Source of the DNA: a virus
Virus record (IMG/VR): IMGVR_UViG_3300033149_002604
Coordinates: 32,914 to 96,913 of that record
Strand: one strand, 5' to 3'
DNA: 64,000 nucleotides
A program made the translations under genes and the position numbers. The notes below the pieces were generated by a model, which was not told where the DNA came from, searched no databases, and saw nothing but the letters and a program-made list of their open reading frames with translations. Shown piece after piece: positions 18,059-25,468 of the stretch. The first letter of the stretch is position 1. The number at the start of each line of letters is the position of its first letter.

Positions 18059-18844
18059 CTAATAATCGAATTTATATCCATAAATATGTTCTATTTCTTC
18101 AGGACATGGACCAACAAAATCTAAAAAATCTCCCGTCTTGTTGGTAGCAAACCTTATTGTATTACAAGATGGTTGTCTTGTACATGTCAGTCCCATTTTA
18201 CAGAATTTTTCTACTACAAATTCTACATCTTCAATCGGAAATCCTTCACTACAAATTCTAACATACTTCTTGTTGTGACTACATTTGCTTAAGCTGCCGT
18301 CTCCTATATACCAGTGAAGAACTATTGTTGGTGTCAGTTCTAAGTCTCTTGGAATTATTTTCTTTCCATTTTTATACATATATCTCCTAATATCTAACAA
18401 TTCTACATAATGCTTCGTCCAGTATTGATAATAAACTGCACCACTTTTTTTGTGTACAAACCTATTAATTTTTCCCATAGTTTCTATGTTGTTCTTTTCA
18501 AAGACACTCTTGATGTATAAAACAATATCTAAATATTTAGATGAGTGAGAGTATGATGCTGTACGTTGTATATTTTTCTTATCTGATACACTAAAGATTC
18601 CACCATCTCCCAAAACATTTCCCTGTATGAACTCCATCATTTCATCGGAAATTGTTATCGGAGGATTTTTTCTACAGAGAAAAAGAGTTTCAGACAAACT
18701 TCGTATTGGAATATCATTTTTTATTAAATGTTTACGAATCGTAGATGATGCCACACCTACCAATTTTGCCATTTCTGTTTGGTTCAATTTCTCAACAACA
18801 TACTTCTGATATAACCAATCTTTATCTTTCCACAATTTGTTCAT
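18059..18844 (-). CDS. LAGLIDADG homing endonuclease, free-standing
   Basis: 261 residues when started at the ATG at 18844, which follows a GGGGGG stretch; a GTG at 18892 would extend it but lies inside a hairpin. Residues near the start form a helix-turn-helix (QTEMAKLVGVASSTIRKHL). Two LAGLIDADG helices are visible: FIQGNVLGDGGI and LHWYIGDGSLSK, so one chain forms a pseudo-dimer nuclease. It lies between a tail terminator-like gene and a glycosyltransferase gene and is not inside a recognisable intron. A lone mobile endonuclease that protects its insertion site is likely. Confidence 0.85.
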   Translation of the reverse strand: MNKLWKDKDWLYQKYVVEKLNQTEMAKLVGVASSTIRKHLIKNDIPIRSLSETLFLCRKNPPITISDEMMEFIQGNVLGDGGIFSVSDKKNIQRTASYSHSSKYLDIVLYIKSVFEKNNIETMGKINRFVHKKSGAVYYQYWTKHYVELLDIRRYMYKNGKKIIPRDLELTPTIVLHWYIGDGSLSKCSHNKKYVRICSEGFPIEDVEFVVEKFCKMGLTCTRQPSCNTIRFATNKTGDFLDFVGPCPEEIEHIYGYKFDY

Positions 18845-18872
18845 TTTATCCCCCCATTCAGGATCATGCTGG

Positions 18873-18898
18873 TTGGGGAGTGGAATGGGCACTCCCCA
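18873..18898 (-). terminator. 9-bp GC-rich hairpin after the tail terminator-like gene
   Basis: TGGGGAGTG and CACTCCCCA flank a seven-base loop. It lies 28 bases after the stop at 18926 and just upstream of the endonuclease ATG. No clear U run. It could terminate, protect the upstream message, or hold down translation of the endonuclease from the GTG that it encloses. Confidence 0.5.
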
Positions 18899-18925
18899 CT
18901 TAAGGTTGATCAGACCTTTTCCAGC

Positions 18926-19342
18926 CTAAAGTTTAACGTATCGTATCTTAAAATTACATGTAACTAACAGAAATTCATCCTCTTCCCATCCAACGGGAAT
19001 TGGAGCAGACTGAATTGCGAACACCTTTCCAGGTGTACTTGCACACACATCTTCATTTGTGTGTAAAAGATCAATCAATGCTTGCCCTGCTTTTAGGGAA
19101 GAATGAATTCCTTTTCCTTTAATTCTTATCTGGAAATTAGCTTCCCTTCTGTAGTTATCTACATTTGGTGGTAGTCCACCATAAGGGATTATAGTAACAG
19201 TTGTAGCAGTGGTCTGTGGTTCATATACAACAAACAGGTTGTTTCCAAGACTTAATGTAGTCCCAAGCACTACATTGACTTCTTGTGTAGCATTTAAGTT
19301 ATTAAGATAATTGGCAACTTCCCTAACTATTATCTCTGCCAT
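18926..19342 (-). CDS. Tail terminator / minor tail protein (lambda U-like position)
   Basis: 138 residues from ATG 19342, which has AGGTGG six bases upstream; a longer frame to 19390 lacks support. Contains FVVYEPQTTATTVTIIPYGG and REANFQIRIKGK, the pattern of tail terminator or minor capsid proteins that cap the tube and contact the neck. It overlaps the preceding gp10-like gene by a few codons' distance only (stop 19351). Order connector, gp10-like, terminator, tube is the common one. Confidence 0.7.
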   Translation of the reverse strand: MAEIIVREVANYLNNLNATQEVNVVLGTTLSLGNNLFVVYEPQTTATTVTIIPYGGLPPNVDNYRREANFQIRIKGKGIHSSLKAGQALIDLLHTNEDVCASTPGKVFAIQSAPIPVGWEEDEFLLVTCNFKIRYVKL

Positions 19343-19350
19343 AAGACCAC

Positions 19351-20040
19351 CTACAGTATGAATTGCCCACCAAGTGTGATTTTGTTCCACCCAATTGCAT
19401 CAAGCTGTCTATGAACCAGTTCAACTACATCGGTTGTATATTTGGTATATTTCCTCTTTCTTATCCTTGAAATCCCTTTTATGTCGGTTTCTATATCCCA
19501 CGGATTCACTATATTCTTAATCAAATTTGTATATTCACCAACACGTTCATTCCAAGCAAATTCCAAATACTTGGGTCCGGTATAGGGTTTTGTGGCTACC
19601 GGAATCCCAAGTAAATGGACTGGTTTAGGTCGTGGTACATAAGGAAGTAGGACTTCATGTGCCCATACAGCTATGTCTTTTCCTTCTTCGTTGGTTCGTC
19701 TGAAGGAAACATTCCCAAATACCCTTGCTTTTCTTCCCATTCCTTTTACTGTTTTTGAATTTATCCTTCCCAAATCTGCTTCAACAGTATCATTAGGGAA
19801 AGCACTAGATGCTTTCCCAACCACAAATCTTTGATAAAAGCTAGTAGTTACTGAAGCAGTTCCACTTGCACGAAGCTGACCTGTGTCGTAGGGTGTTCTA
19901 GGGAGGGTATAAGCCAACAGGTCTACCATGATTACACCTACTGTTCTTATGACACGCAGCTTTATATAGTCTTCAACAACACGCAAGTTCTTCTGTAATA
20001 TTTCAAGTTCACGTAGATTTAATCCCAGCTTCTTTGCCAA
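19351..20040 (-). CDS. HK97 gp10-like neck / tail completion protein
   Basis: 229 residues. The segment TLPRTPYDTGQLRASGTASV (about residues 44-63) is the hallmark of the HK97 gp10 / lambda Z-like family that joins tail to head. Helical N-terminus (LRELEILQKNLRVVEDYIKLRVIRTVG) is also typical. The C-terminal 80 residues are longer than in the standard family. The stop of the previous gene abuts the ATG. Confidence 0.75.
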   Translation of the reverse strand: MAKKLGLNLRELEILQKNLRVVEDYIKLRVIRTVGVIMVDLLAYTLPRTPYDTGQLRASGTASVTTSFYQRFVVGKASSAFPNDTVEADLGRINSKTVKGMGRKARVFGNVSFRRTNEEGKDIAVWAHEVLLPYVPRPKPVHLLGIPVATKPYTGPKYLEFAWNERVGEYTNLIKNIVNPWDIETDIKGISRIRKRKYTKYTTDVVELVHRQLDAIGWNKITLGGQFIL

Positions 20041-20784
20041 TTATTCCACCAGCCTAGTTCCACAGTGTGGGCAGTACTTATATGAAGATTTATTTGACTT
20101 ACCACAAGTTTTACACTTAATCTTTTCCCGTGTGGTGATAGGAACCTTCACGTTTCCTTCAGATGCCTTTCCTTTTAGCTTTATAGTGATAACGTGTTTG
20201 GTTTGTTCTAGTAAAGGAACATTTACTTCAGTAAAACTTTGATGTTCATCCGAACCATCAACTGTTATTCCTTCATCATTGGTACTGGTCAAACCGTCTG
20301 AACAATAGTAATAACTAAACCCACTAGAAGAACATCTTACATAGTATTTATCCGATGTGTATTTATATTCCACTGGGGGATACCAATTAAATTCCCAGTA
20401 TGGTGTACGATATTTGCTCCATTCATATATATACCATTTATCATCTTCAAACTGGTATTCTATTCTAATTATCCCATCATCAGGTCTGTCTTCTCTGTTT
20501 TTAGAAACTTCTTCAGTTTTTTCTATAAACTTAAACTTCTTACTTACTTCCTTGCCTTTTATTCTTCCTTTCAGTTCAAACGAAGAATTTCCATCTATCA
20601 AGATTTTTCCATCTGTCACATTTTCCCCATCAATATCAACACTAACCACAACCTTACGTGAATCTAGATTTTTCATCAGAATGGAATACTCGGAACCAAA
20701 TGGTAGCCTTACTATTCCATCAATTTCCCTTAAGATTTTTCCATCACATTTTACTACAGCAACAAAATTGTCTTTAAACACCAT
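20041..20784 (-). CDS. Unknown protein with C-terminal zinc ribbon, likely virion-associated
   Basis: 247 residues. N-terminal part (CDGKILREIDGIVRLPFGSEY, NLDSRKVVVSVDIDGENV) is beta-rich and resembles a sandwich domain found in phage surface or capsid proteins. The C-terminal 30 residues carry two CxxC pairs (CKTCGKS, CPHCGTR), a zinc ribbon. It lies between small connector-region genes and the gp10-like gene. I do not recognise a named function; surface decoration is a guess from fold style. Confidence 0.6.
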   Translation of the reverse strand: MVFKDNFVAVVKCDGKILREIDGIVRLPFGSEYSILMKNLDSRKVVVSVDIDGENVTDGKILIDGNSSFELKGRIKGKEVSKKFKFIEKTEEVSKNREDRPDDGIIRIEYQFEDDKWYIYEWSKYRTPYWEFNWYPPVEYKYTSDKYYVRCSSSGFSYYYCSDGLTSTNDEGITVDGSDEHQSFTEVNVPLLEQTKHVITIKLKGKASEGNVKVPITTREKIKCKTCGKSNKSSYKYCPHCGTRLVE

Positions 20785-20869
20785 AATATCATCCTCCTTT
20801 GATTTTTATTTAGGCGTTCGGCTGAAGCCTGGGAAGTTTAGAGCCGATGGATCAAACCATTATGGTTAG

Positions 20870-21037
20870 CTACACATTTTCCAATTTCTTCTTTAGACTG
20901 TCCAGCATATGATAAACCCTAAGCAGTTCCTGTCGTTTAGCATTTAGGAGTTCTTCAGCATGTTTTGCATTATTTCTATAGACCAAAGCCCCTACTATGA
21001 AGCCAATTACCAAACCAACGACAAAATTCAATATCAT
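20870..21037 (-). CDS. Small membrane protein with coiled tail (55 aa)
   Basis: Starts MILNFVVGLVIGFIVGALVY, one transmembrane helix, followed by a charged amphipathic helix (HAEELLNAKRQELLRV). Upstream GGGGGT at about 12 bases is a weak ribosome site. It lies in the gap between the head-closure gene and the zinc-ribbon gene. The form (one helix plus coiled coil) is seen in small phage membrane proteins; function unknown. Confidence 0.55.
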   Translation of the reverse strand: MILNFVVGLVIGFIVGALVYRNNAKHAEELLNAKRQELLRVYHMLDSLKKKLENV

Positions 21038-21052
21038 TCTAATTAAAACCCC

Positions 21053-21367
21053 CTAAACCAAATAAAGTTTGGTATGGTCATGCACACCAGATAATGTATA
21101 CCGTTTTTCAATTCCAACTATCTTATATGTTTCTGAATCCTTAACTATTTCATATGTACTTTCAATATTGTAATCGGGAAGAATCCACACTTCTACCCGT
21201 GCTTGTCTTAATTTTGCATCTTTATCAGCAATTACCTTGACTGTCTCTATCCATCTACACGGAACATCTTTATAGACTATGGTTCGTGTTGAATCGCCGT
21301 AGCCATCAAGTGTAGTTGAATAGACCATATCAATAGTTTGGTTAAGTAATCCTGATATAAGACTCAT
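21053..21367 (-). CDS. Head closure / head-tail joining protein
   Basis: 104 residues with a small beta-barrel pattern: LLNQTIDMVYSTTLDGYGD, VPCRWIET, ARVEVWILPDYNIESTYEIVKDSETYKIVGIEKR. This matches the SPP1 gp16 / HK97 gp7-like head-closure family that seals the portal after packaging. Neighbours (connector upstream, gp10-like downstream) agree. Confidence 0.72.
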   Translation of the reverse strand: MSLISGLLNQTIDMVYSTTLDGYGDSTRTIVYKDVPCRWIETVKVIADKDAKLRQARVEVWILPDYNIESTYEIVKDSETYKIVGIEKRYTLSGVHDHTKLYLV

Positions 21368-21574
21368 TTACCTTCTTTTCTTCCTTCCACCATATTTCCT
21401 GAATGTTCTAGCCAAGACAGCCATCCGTTTTACCCTTGTGTTCTTCGATCTTAAACCTTCGGCAATACAGCTTTTTGTTACACCTTTATATCCTCTACTG
21501 ATACACCACCTACGGAAGGCTCCAGGCCGTTTGACACTTGACTGCATCCATTTCTTACTTCTCTTTCTTGCCAT
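21368..21574 (-). CDS. Highly basic small protein (68 aa)
   Basis: About one third of residues are Arg or Lys (MARKRSKKWMQSSVKRPGAF, ends GGRKKRR). The 'SSVKRPGAFRRWC..RGYKGVT..CIAEGLRSKN' layout recurs in small phage proteins that I remember only as hypothetical. Its charge suggests DNA or RNA binding. It is packed tightly between connector genes (stop 21368, next ATG 21367), so it is likely co-made with the virion parts. Confidence 0.6.
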   Translation of the reverse strand: MARKRSKKWMQSSVKRPGAFRRWCISRGYKGVTKSCIAEGLRSKNTRVKRMAVLARTFRKYGGRKKRR

Positions 21575-21601
21575 CTTACATAATTCGCCTCCTTAAAAAG
21601 A

Positions 21602-22633
21602 TTACGCCCTAGCGTATCTAGTTCGTTTTCTCATAAATCCAGATAAAAGTTTTTTAGCTATTGGTGAAATGGGTAATTTTGCAAGGTTACTAGGATCAAA
21701 ATCTACCCTAGTATCACCAATTCTTACTACCCTAGCACCCATTTCCTTATACCCAACCAATGAATCTAAGTTAGCGTTTCTAACAAGAAATTCTGCCTGT
21801 TCACATTGTGCCGCCTTTACCCTGTCATCAATCGGTGCGAATATTATGAATTCAGTGTTAGTAGTTGGTGTGGCTGTGAAAGATGGATTCACAACTATCT
21901 TACCATTAGTAGAATCTGAAGAAACAATCTGTCTAATATCATATAAAGGTGTTCCTTCTGTTATGTGACAGGTTCCATACTTCCAATAGTTGTCTGGGTA
22001 TTCACCATAAGTTGTGGAATAAAGTCCACTGTTTTTGAAAGAAGTAGCAGTGATCGGTGTAGCGGGATTTCCTGTTACCGTTTCATGATCATCCCTTGGG
22101 AATTGTAATGCTTGTGATTCGTAGTACCTGGCACCAGTGAAGTTGAATGTATCAATTACCCTAGCAGCTTCAACTAACACCCTTCGTTTTCCTTCGTCTG
22201 TAAGTGTATCCCATAGGTCAGAATGTCTGTATTTGTTTCTTATATACTTGTTTGCTTCCCGTAGCGTAACGTAAGAATTTGAAGTAGATCCACCTATATA
22301 TGTAACTAACGAAGTGTTTCCAAACACTTCACATTTTACGTAACTTATATAGGTGTATCCATTTGTTGATTCTGCTTTTATTTTTATAGTATATGTAACA
22401 TCTGCTGTACCACCAGCTATGTCAAAGCTTATATTCGGTGAAGACACAGAAATATTACTGATCATTGAGCTGGTGGTATCAGTACCTTCATCATCTTCTA
22501 TGGTTATAGTAGCAGAAGAGAGGGTATCTCCATCTGTCAAATCATCTGAAAAAGACTTTTCTATTGTAAATTTCTCTTCTGGGTATTTATAGAAATAGTT
22601 GACAGAGCCATCCATTTTCATGAGGTAAAACAC
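21602..22633 (-). CDS. Head-tail connector with N-terminal Ig-like domain
   Basis: 343 residues. Residues about 20-105 form an immunoglobulin-like region (SSATITIEDDEGTDTTS, DVTYTIKIKAESTNGYTYIS). From residue 118 the pattern YVTLREANKYIRNK, RVLVEAARVIDTFNFTGARY and ALQFPRD is that of the connector family often labelled DnaT-like, which forms the ring below the portal. The Ig-like part would be exposed on the neck. Insert around residues 180-250 is family-variable. Confidence 0.72.
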   Translation of the reverse strand: MFYLMKMDGSVNYFYKYPEEKFTIEKSFSDDLTDGDTLSSATITIEDDEGTDTTSSMISNISVSSPNISFDIAGGTADVTYTIKIKAESTNGYTYISYVKCEVFGNTSLVTYIGGSTSNSYVTLREANKYIRNKYRHSDLWDTLTDEGKRRVLVEAARVIDTFNFTGARYYESQALQFPRDDHETVTGNPATPITATSFKNSGLYSTTYGEYPDNYWKYGTCHITEGTPLYDIRQIVSSDSTNGKIVVNPSFTATPTTNTEFIIFAPIDDRVKAAQCEQAEFLVRNANLDSLVGYKEMGARVVRIGDTRVDFDPSNLAKLPISPIAKKLLSGFMRKRTRYARA

Positions 22634-22656
22634 ATCCTTTAGATATTTCTACTTCT

Positions 22657-23946
22657 TTACCAACTGTTAAGCGCTGATCGTTTCCAAGTATTGTTGGCAA
22701 CACAAACGTAGATGTAATCACTATCCCAACAGATTTCCCCAACATTCCCAGTAGCGTTGACTGAAGATGGTGTTTTAGAGGATCTTAAGCGAAAGATGTT
22801 AGAATTAATATCTACAGCAGCAGTTGGGGTTGCTGTTTTGATCCCAATATCTCCGAAGGTGTTATATACAGCACTTACACCGTCTGTCAGCCAACGAGCG
22901 GAATGCTCATCAGCAGTCAGATGATAATATTCGTCTGATGTTCCACCCTGTAAGCCAGTTAACGCATTGTGTTCTACAACAGATTTTGGTATGAAGTATA
23001 AATCAAAAGCACTTTCTATACTTTCAAATGATGAAGCATTCTTTTGAACAATTATCTTACCAATTATCCTACCAATACTAGCAATTACACCTGGAAGAGA
23101 TGCTGGTGGTTGAGCGTTTTGAGCATCTGTTAGTAGATAGTCATCCTGTCCGTATACAACAAAAACATGTCCTTCGATGTCAACATAAATCCAATGAACA
23201 CCATAATATCTTCGCCAACCAAAAGGATCTGATAATGTCGCTAATGTTCCTGATCCATCATCATAATGCAGATTATCAATCTGTGTTTGTCCTGTAACTT
23301 TAGTCCATCCACCAGAACCATCCCTATAATAATATGTAAATGTATCTGTTCCAGAAGTATCAAAACTAGGGAAGGTAACTTCTGTCAGCCCTGCATAATA
23401 AGTACCAGAGGTAATAGCAATATTTCTTGTTCCTGTTTCTGATATTTGTATACCATTAACTCTCTGAAACTTTCCATTCACATCTAAGTCTTTCCAGAGG
23501 GTATTTTTGGCGTAATTAGCAACAACTTGGCCCGCTGTCGTAATATATAAATCTGTTCCATCTCTGTAGACAAGCCCAAGCATCACATTTGTATTTTTGT
23601 CTGAGGGAATTGAAGTGCTTGTTACAATTTGTGGATTTCCACTATTATATTCTACATAGATGTAATTGGTAGTGTTGTCAGTTAGAGAAATTGAACTATT
23701 GGCTGACCAGTCAAATGTCTTGGTTAGTCCCACATCACTATCAGTTGTTTTTATAAGTCCCTTTCCTGCACTAACAGCAACAGTCCCATCACCATTATCA
23801 GTTATGTTTCCCCCTTCTAACTTTCCAGCCGAATGAATAACATTAATCAGATCTTGTAGGTTTGTATAAGTTGGTGTTCCGAGTTGAGAAATGCTAATGT
23901 TGGATGCGGTGAAATCTCCTATTTCACAGATTTCAACGTGGGCCAT
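22657..23946 (-). CDS. Virion fibre / head-fibre-like protein
   Basis: 429 residues. Features: an N-terminal NLQDLINVIHSAGKLEGGNITDNGDGTV attachment-type region, several beta repeats, HNALTGLQGGTSDEYYHLTADEHS (a motif common in virion fibres), then TGNVGEICWDSDYIYVCVANNTWKRS at the end. Such proteins project from the capsid or neck. It sits in the connector cluster, just after a 96-residue protein, not in the tail-tip cluster, so a head or neck fibre is preferred to a tail fibre. Confidence 0.7.
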   Translation of the reverse strand: MAHVEICEIGDFTASNISISQLGTPTYTNLQDLINVIHSAGKLEGGNITDNGDGTVAVSAGKGLIKTTDSDVGLTKTFDWSANSSISLTDNTTNYIYVEYNSGNPQIVTSTSIPSDKNTNVMLGLVYRDGTDLYITTAGQVVANYAKNTLWKDLDVNGKFQRVNGIQISETGTRNIAITSGTYYAGLTEVTFPSFDTSGTDTFTYYYRDGSGGWTKVTGQTQIDNLHYDDGSGTLATLSDPFGWRRYYGVHWIYVDIEGHVFVVYGQDDYLLTDAQNAQPPASLPGVIASIGRIIGKIIVQKNASSFESIESAFDLYFIPKSVVEHNALTGLQGGTSDEYYHLTADEHSARWLTDGVSAVYNTFGDIGIKTATPTAAVDINSNIFRLRSSKTPSSVNATGNVGEICWDSDYIYVCVANNTWKRSALNSW

Positions 23947-23960
23947 TCTTATTCAACCCC

Positions 23961-24251
23961 TTATTCTAAAAGAAGGACTTCAAGAATAGTAGATGTTGAA
24001 CTGGTTTGCACATAGAACAATGTTTCCCCACCAGATTTTCCTATGTCTATTGATAGCATACTATCAATGGTTAGGTATCTAGCACCGTCAGGTAGATGGG
24101 ATATTTTAAATGAAGTTCCATCTCTTAGTCTAGCCAGAATGGAGAAACAACTGCTGTTGGCTGGAATTACTATTTCTTTCCACGTTGTAGAATCAACATC
24201 TTCATTTATGATATCACGTATTACATTTCCACCTATTGTAACTTGACTCAT
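23961..24251 (-). CDS. Small virion-type beta protein (96 aa)
   Basis: Beta-rich, acidic, without Cys clusters or signal sequence: VTIGGNVIRDIINEDVD, KEIVIPANSSCFSILARLRDG, TLFYVQTSSTSTILEVLLLE. Sits between a fibre-like gene and the sugar-related cassette. A small decoration or fibre-base protein is possible from context; no family recognised. Confidence 0.55.
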   Translation of the reverse strand: MSQVTIGGNVIRDIINEDVDSTTWKEIVIPANSSCFSILARLRDGTSFKISHLPDGARYLTIDSMLSIDIGKSGGETLFYVQTSSTSTILEVLLLE

Positions 24252-24264
24252 TAGATGTTCTCAC

Positions 24265-24732
24265 CTATTTTCCGACAATATTATTAAGCATTGGAGCAAT
24301 ACTGCTATCAACATTCTGATTGTCGTTTCCAAATCTGGTACATTCAATCTTGTATATTTTACATATAGCAGGAATCATGTTGTTCAGAAGTTCAACATCT
24401 TGGTAGTAAACTTTCATATACTTATTAACTAAACACATTAACTGTAAGCTGGTAGCAAGTCTTTCAATATCTACACAGTCACTTTTGTAGCGTAAATTTT
24501 GCAGCTTTTTTATTCCTAGAAGTTTACCAACCTTAAGTAGATCATACTTACGTTGGGCATATCTGGCTTCATCACAAAGTCTAAAACCATATTTCTTTTC
24601 TATCTGCATTGGTACTTCAGTGTCATCACACACTATCAGAACTTCATAATGGAAATCGCACTTTTGTATTTCCGATGCTAAGTGGTAAATCCAATCATAG
24701 GTGTTAAAGGAAACTATTAGTGCTTTATCCAC
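24265..24732 (-). CDS. Possible degenerate PIG-L-like deacetylase fold, function unknown
   Basis: 155 residues. The N-terminal strand, KALIVSFNTYDWIYHLASEI, then VLIVCDD and an R-rich helix ARYAQRKYDLLKVGKLLGIKKLQNLRY resemble the order of PIG-L / LmbE N-acetylglucosamine deacetylases. The metal-binding HPDDE signature expected after the first strand reads FNTYDW, so the usual His-Asp-Asp ligands are absent. If related it is not a standard deacetylase. Last gene of the sugar-related cassette. Confidence 0.4.
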   Translation of the reverse strand: MDKALIVSFNTYDWIYHLASEIQKCDFHYEVLIVCDDTEVPMQIEKKYGFRLCDEARYAQRKYDLLKVGKLLGIKKLQNLRYKSDCVDIERLATSLQLMCLVNKYMKVYYQDVELLNNMIPAICKIYKIECTRFGNDNQNVDSSIAPMLNNIVGK

Positions 24733-24778
24733 AGTATTTCTCCATTCGGAAGTGGCGGTTCGCTAATAACGTTATATG

Positions 24779-25468
24779 TTACTGTGAGATCATTTTATTA
24801 TTTACAACCATATAGATTCTTCCATTTATGACTTCACAATTTATAACCATATTTAAATCTAAAAAGAATTTAATGAAAAATCCCAGACTTTTTACTGAAA
24901 TGTGTTCTAATTGATCTACACAATTAGGAAACTCAGGAGTATAAATCAAAAGATGACCACTCTTTTTCATCTTTGAAAGTGCCCACTTAGTAATTTTCTT
25001 ATACAGCTCATCAGTTACATGTTCAGCAAAGTCTATCTGCAATATAGTATCAAAATCGTCATCTACTTCTGGAAACCAACTAAAATCACAACATATGGAT
25101 TCAATCCTATTATCTAAGTAGGGCTTAAATGCTTCAATTGAATACTTATTACCATCAATACATACAATCTTCGATAAATCGGGTTTTCTTCTGAGAAGAA
25201 ACATTGCTCCTAATCCTGGTCCACCAACATCTAATACTTTACCTTTAATTGTTCCACCAAACATTTTCACCAGATTGTTCCATTTGTTTATGTGGACATT
25301 GGAAAGTCTTGGAAATCTTTCATCATATTCTTCTTTTAAAAGCTTTATGTATTCATGGGCTGTATACTTTCCGAATCTAGTTTCAATACAATACTTTTCA
25401 AAACACCTTTTAGGATCTCCATATTTCCTTAAGTGCCACTCTTCTGAAGTAGCTTCATAAACAATCAT
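24779..25468 (-). CDS. Class I SAM-dependent methyltransferase
   Basis: 229 residues from ATG 25468, which overlaps the stop of the upstream gene as ATGA and has GGAG six bases upstream. Motif I is GKVLDVGGPGLGAMFLL (about residues 69-85), followed by KIVCIDGNKY (motif II acid), DTILQIDFAEHV and LLIYTPEFP (motif IV/VI region). No membrane segments. Coupled to the four-domain fusion protein, so its acceptor is likely the same glycan or peptide. Substrate unknown. Confidence 0.72.
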   Translation of the reverse strand: MIVYEATSEEWHLRKYGDPKRCFEKYCIETRFGKYTAHEYIKLLKEEYDERFPRLSNVHINKWNNLVKMFGGTIKGKVLDVGGPGLGAMFLLRRKPDLSKIVCIDGNKYSIEAFKPYLDNRIESICCDFSWFPEVDDDFDTILQIDFAEHVTDELYKKITKWALSKMKKSGHLLIYTPEFPNCVDQLEHISVKSLGFFIKFFLDLNMVINCEVINGRIYMVVNNKMISQ

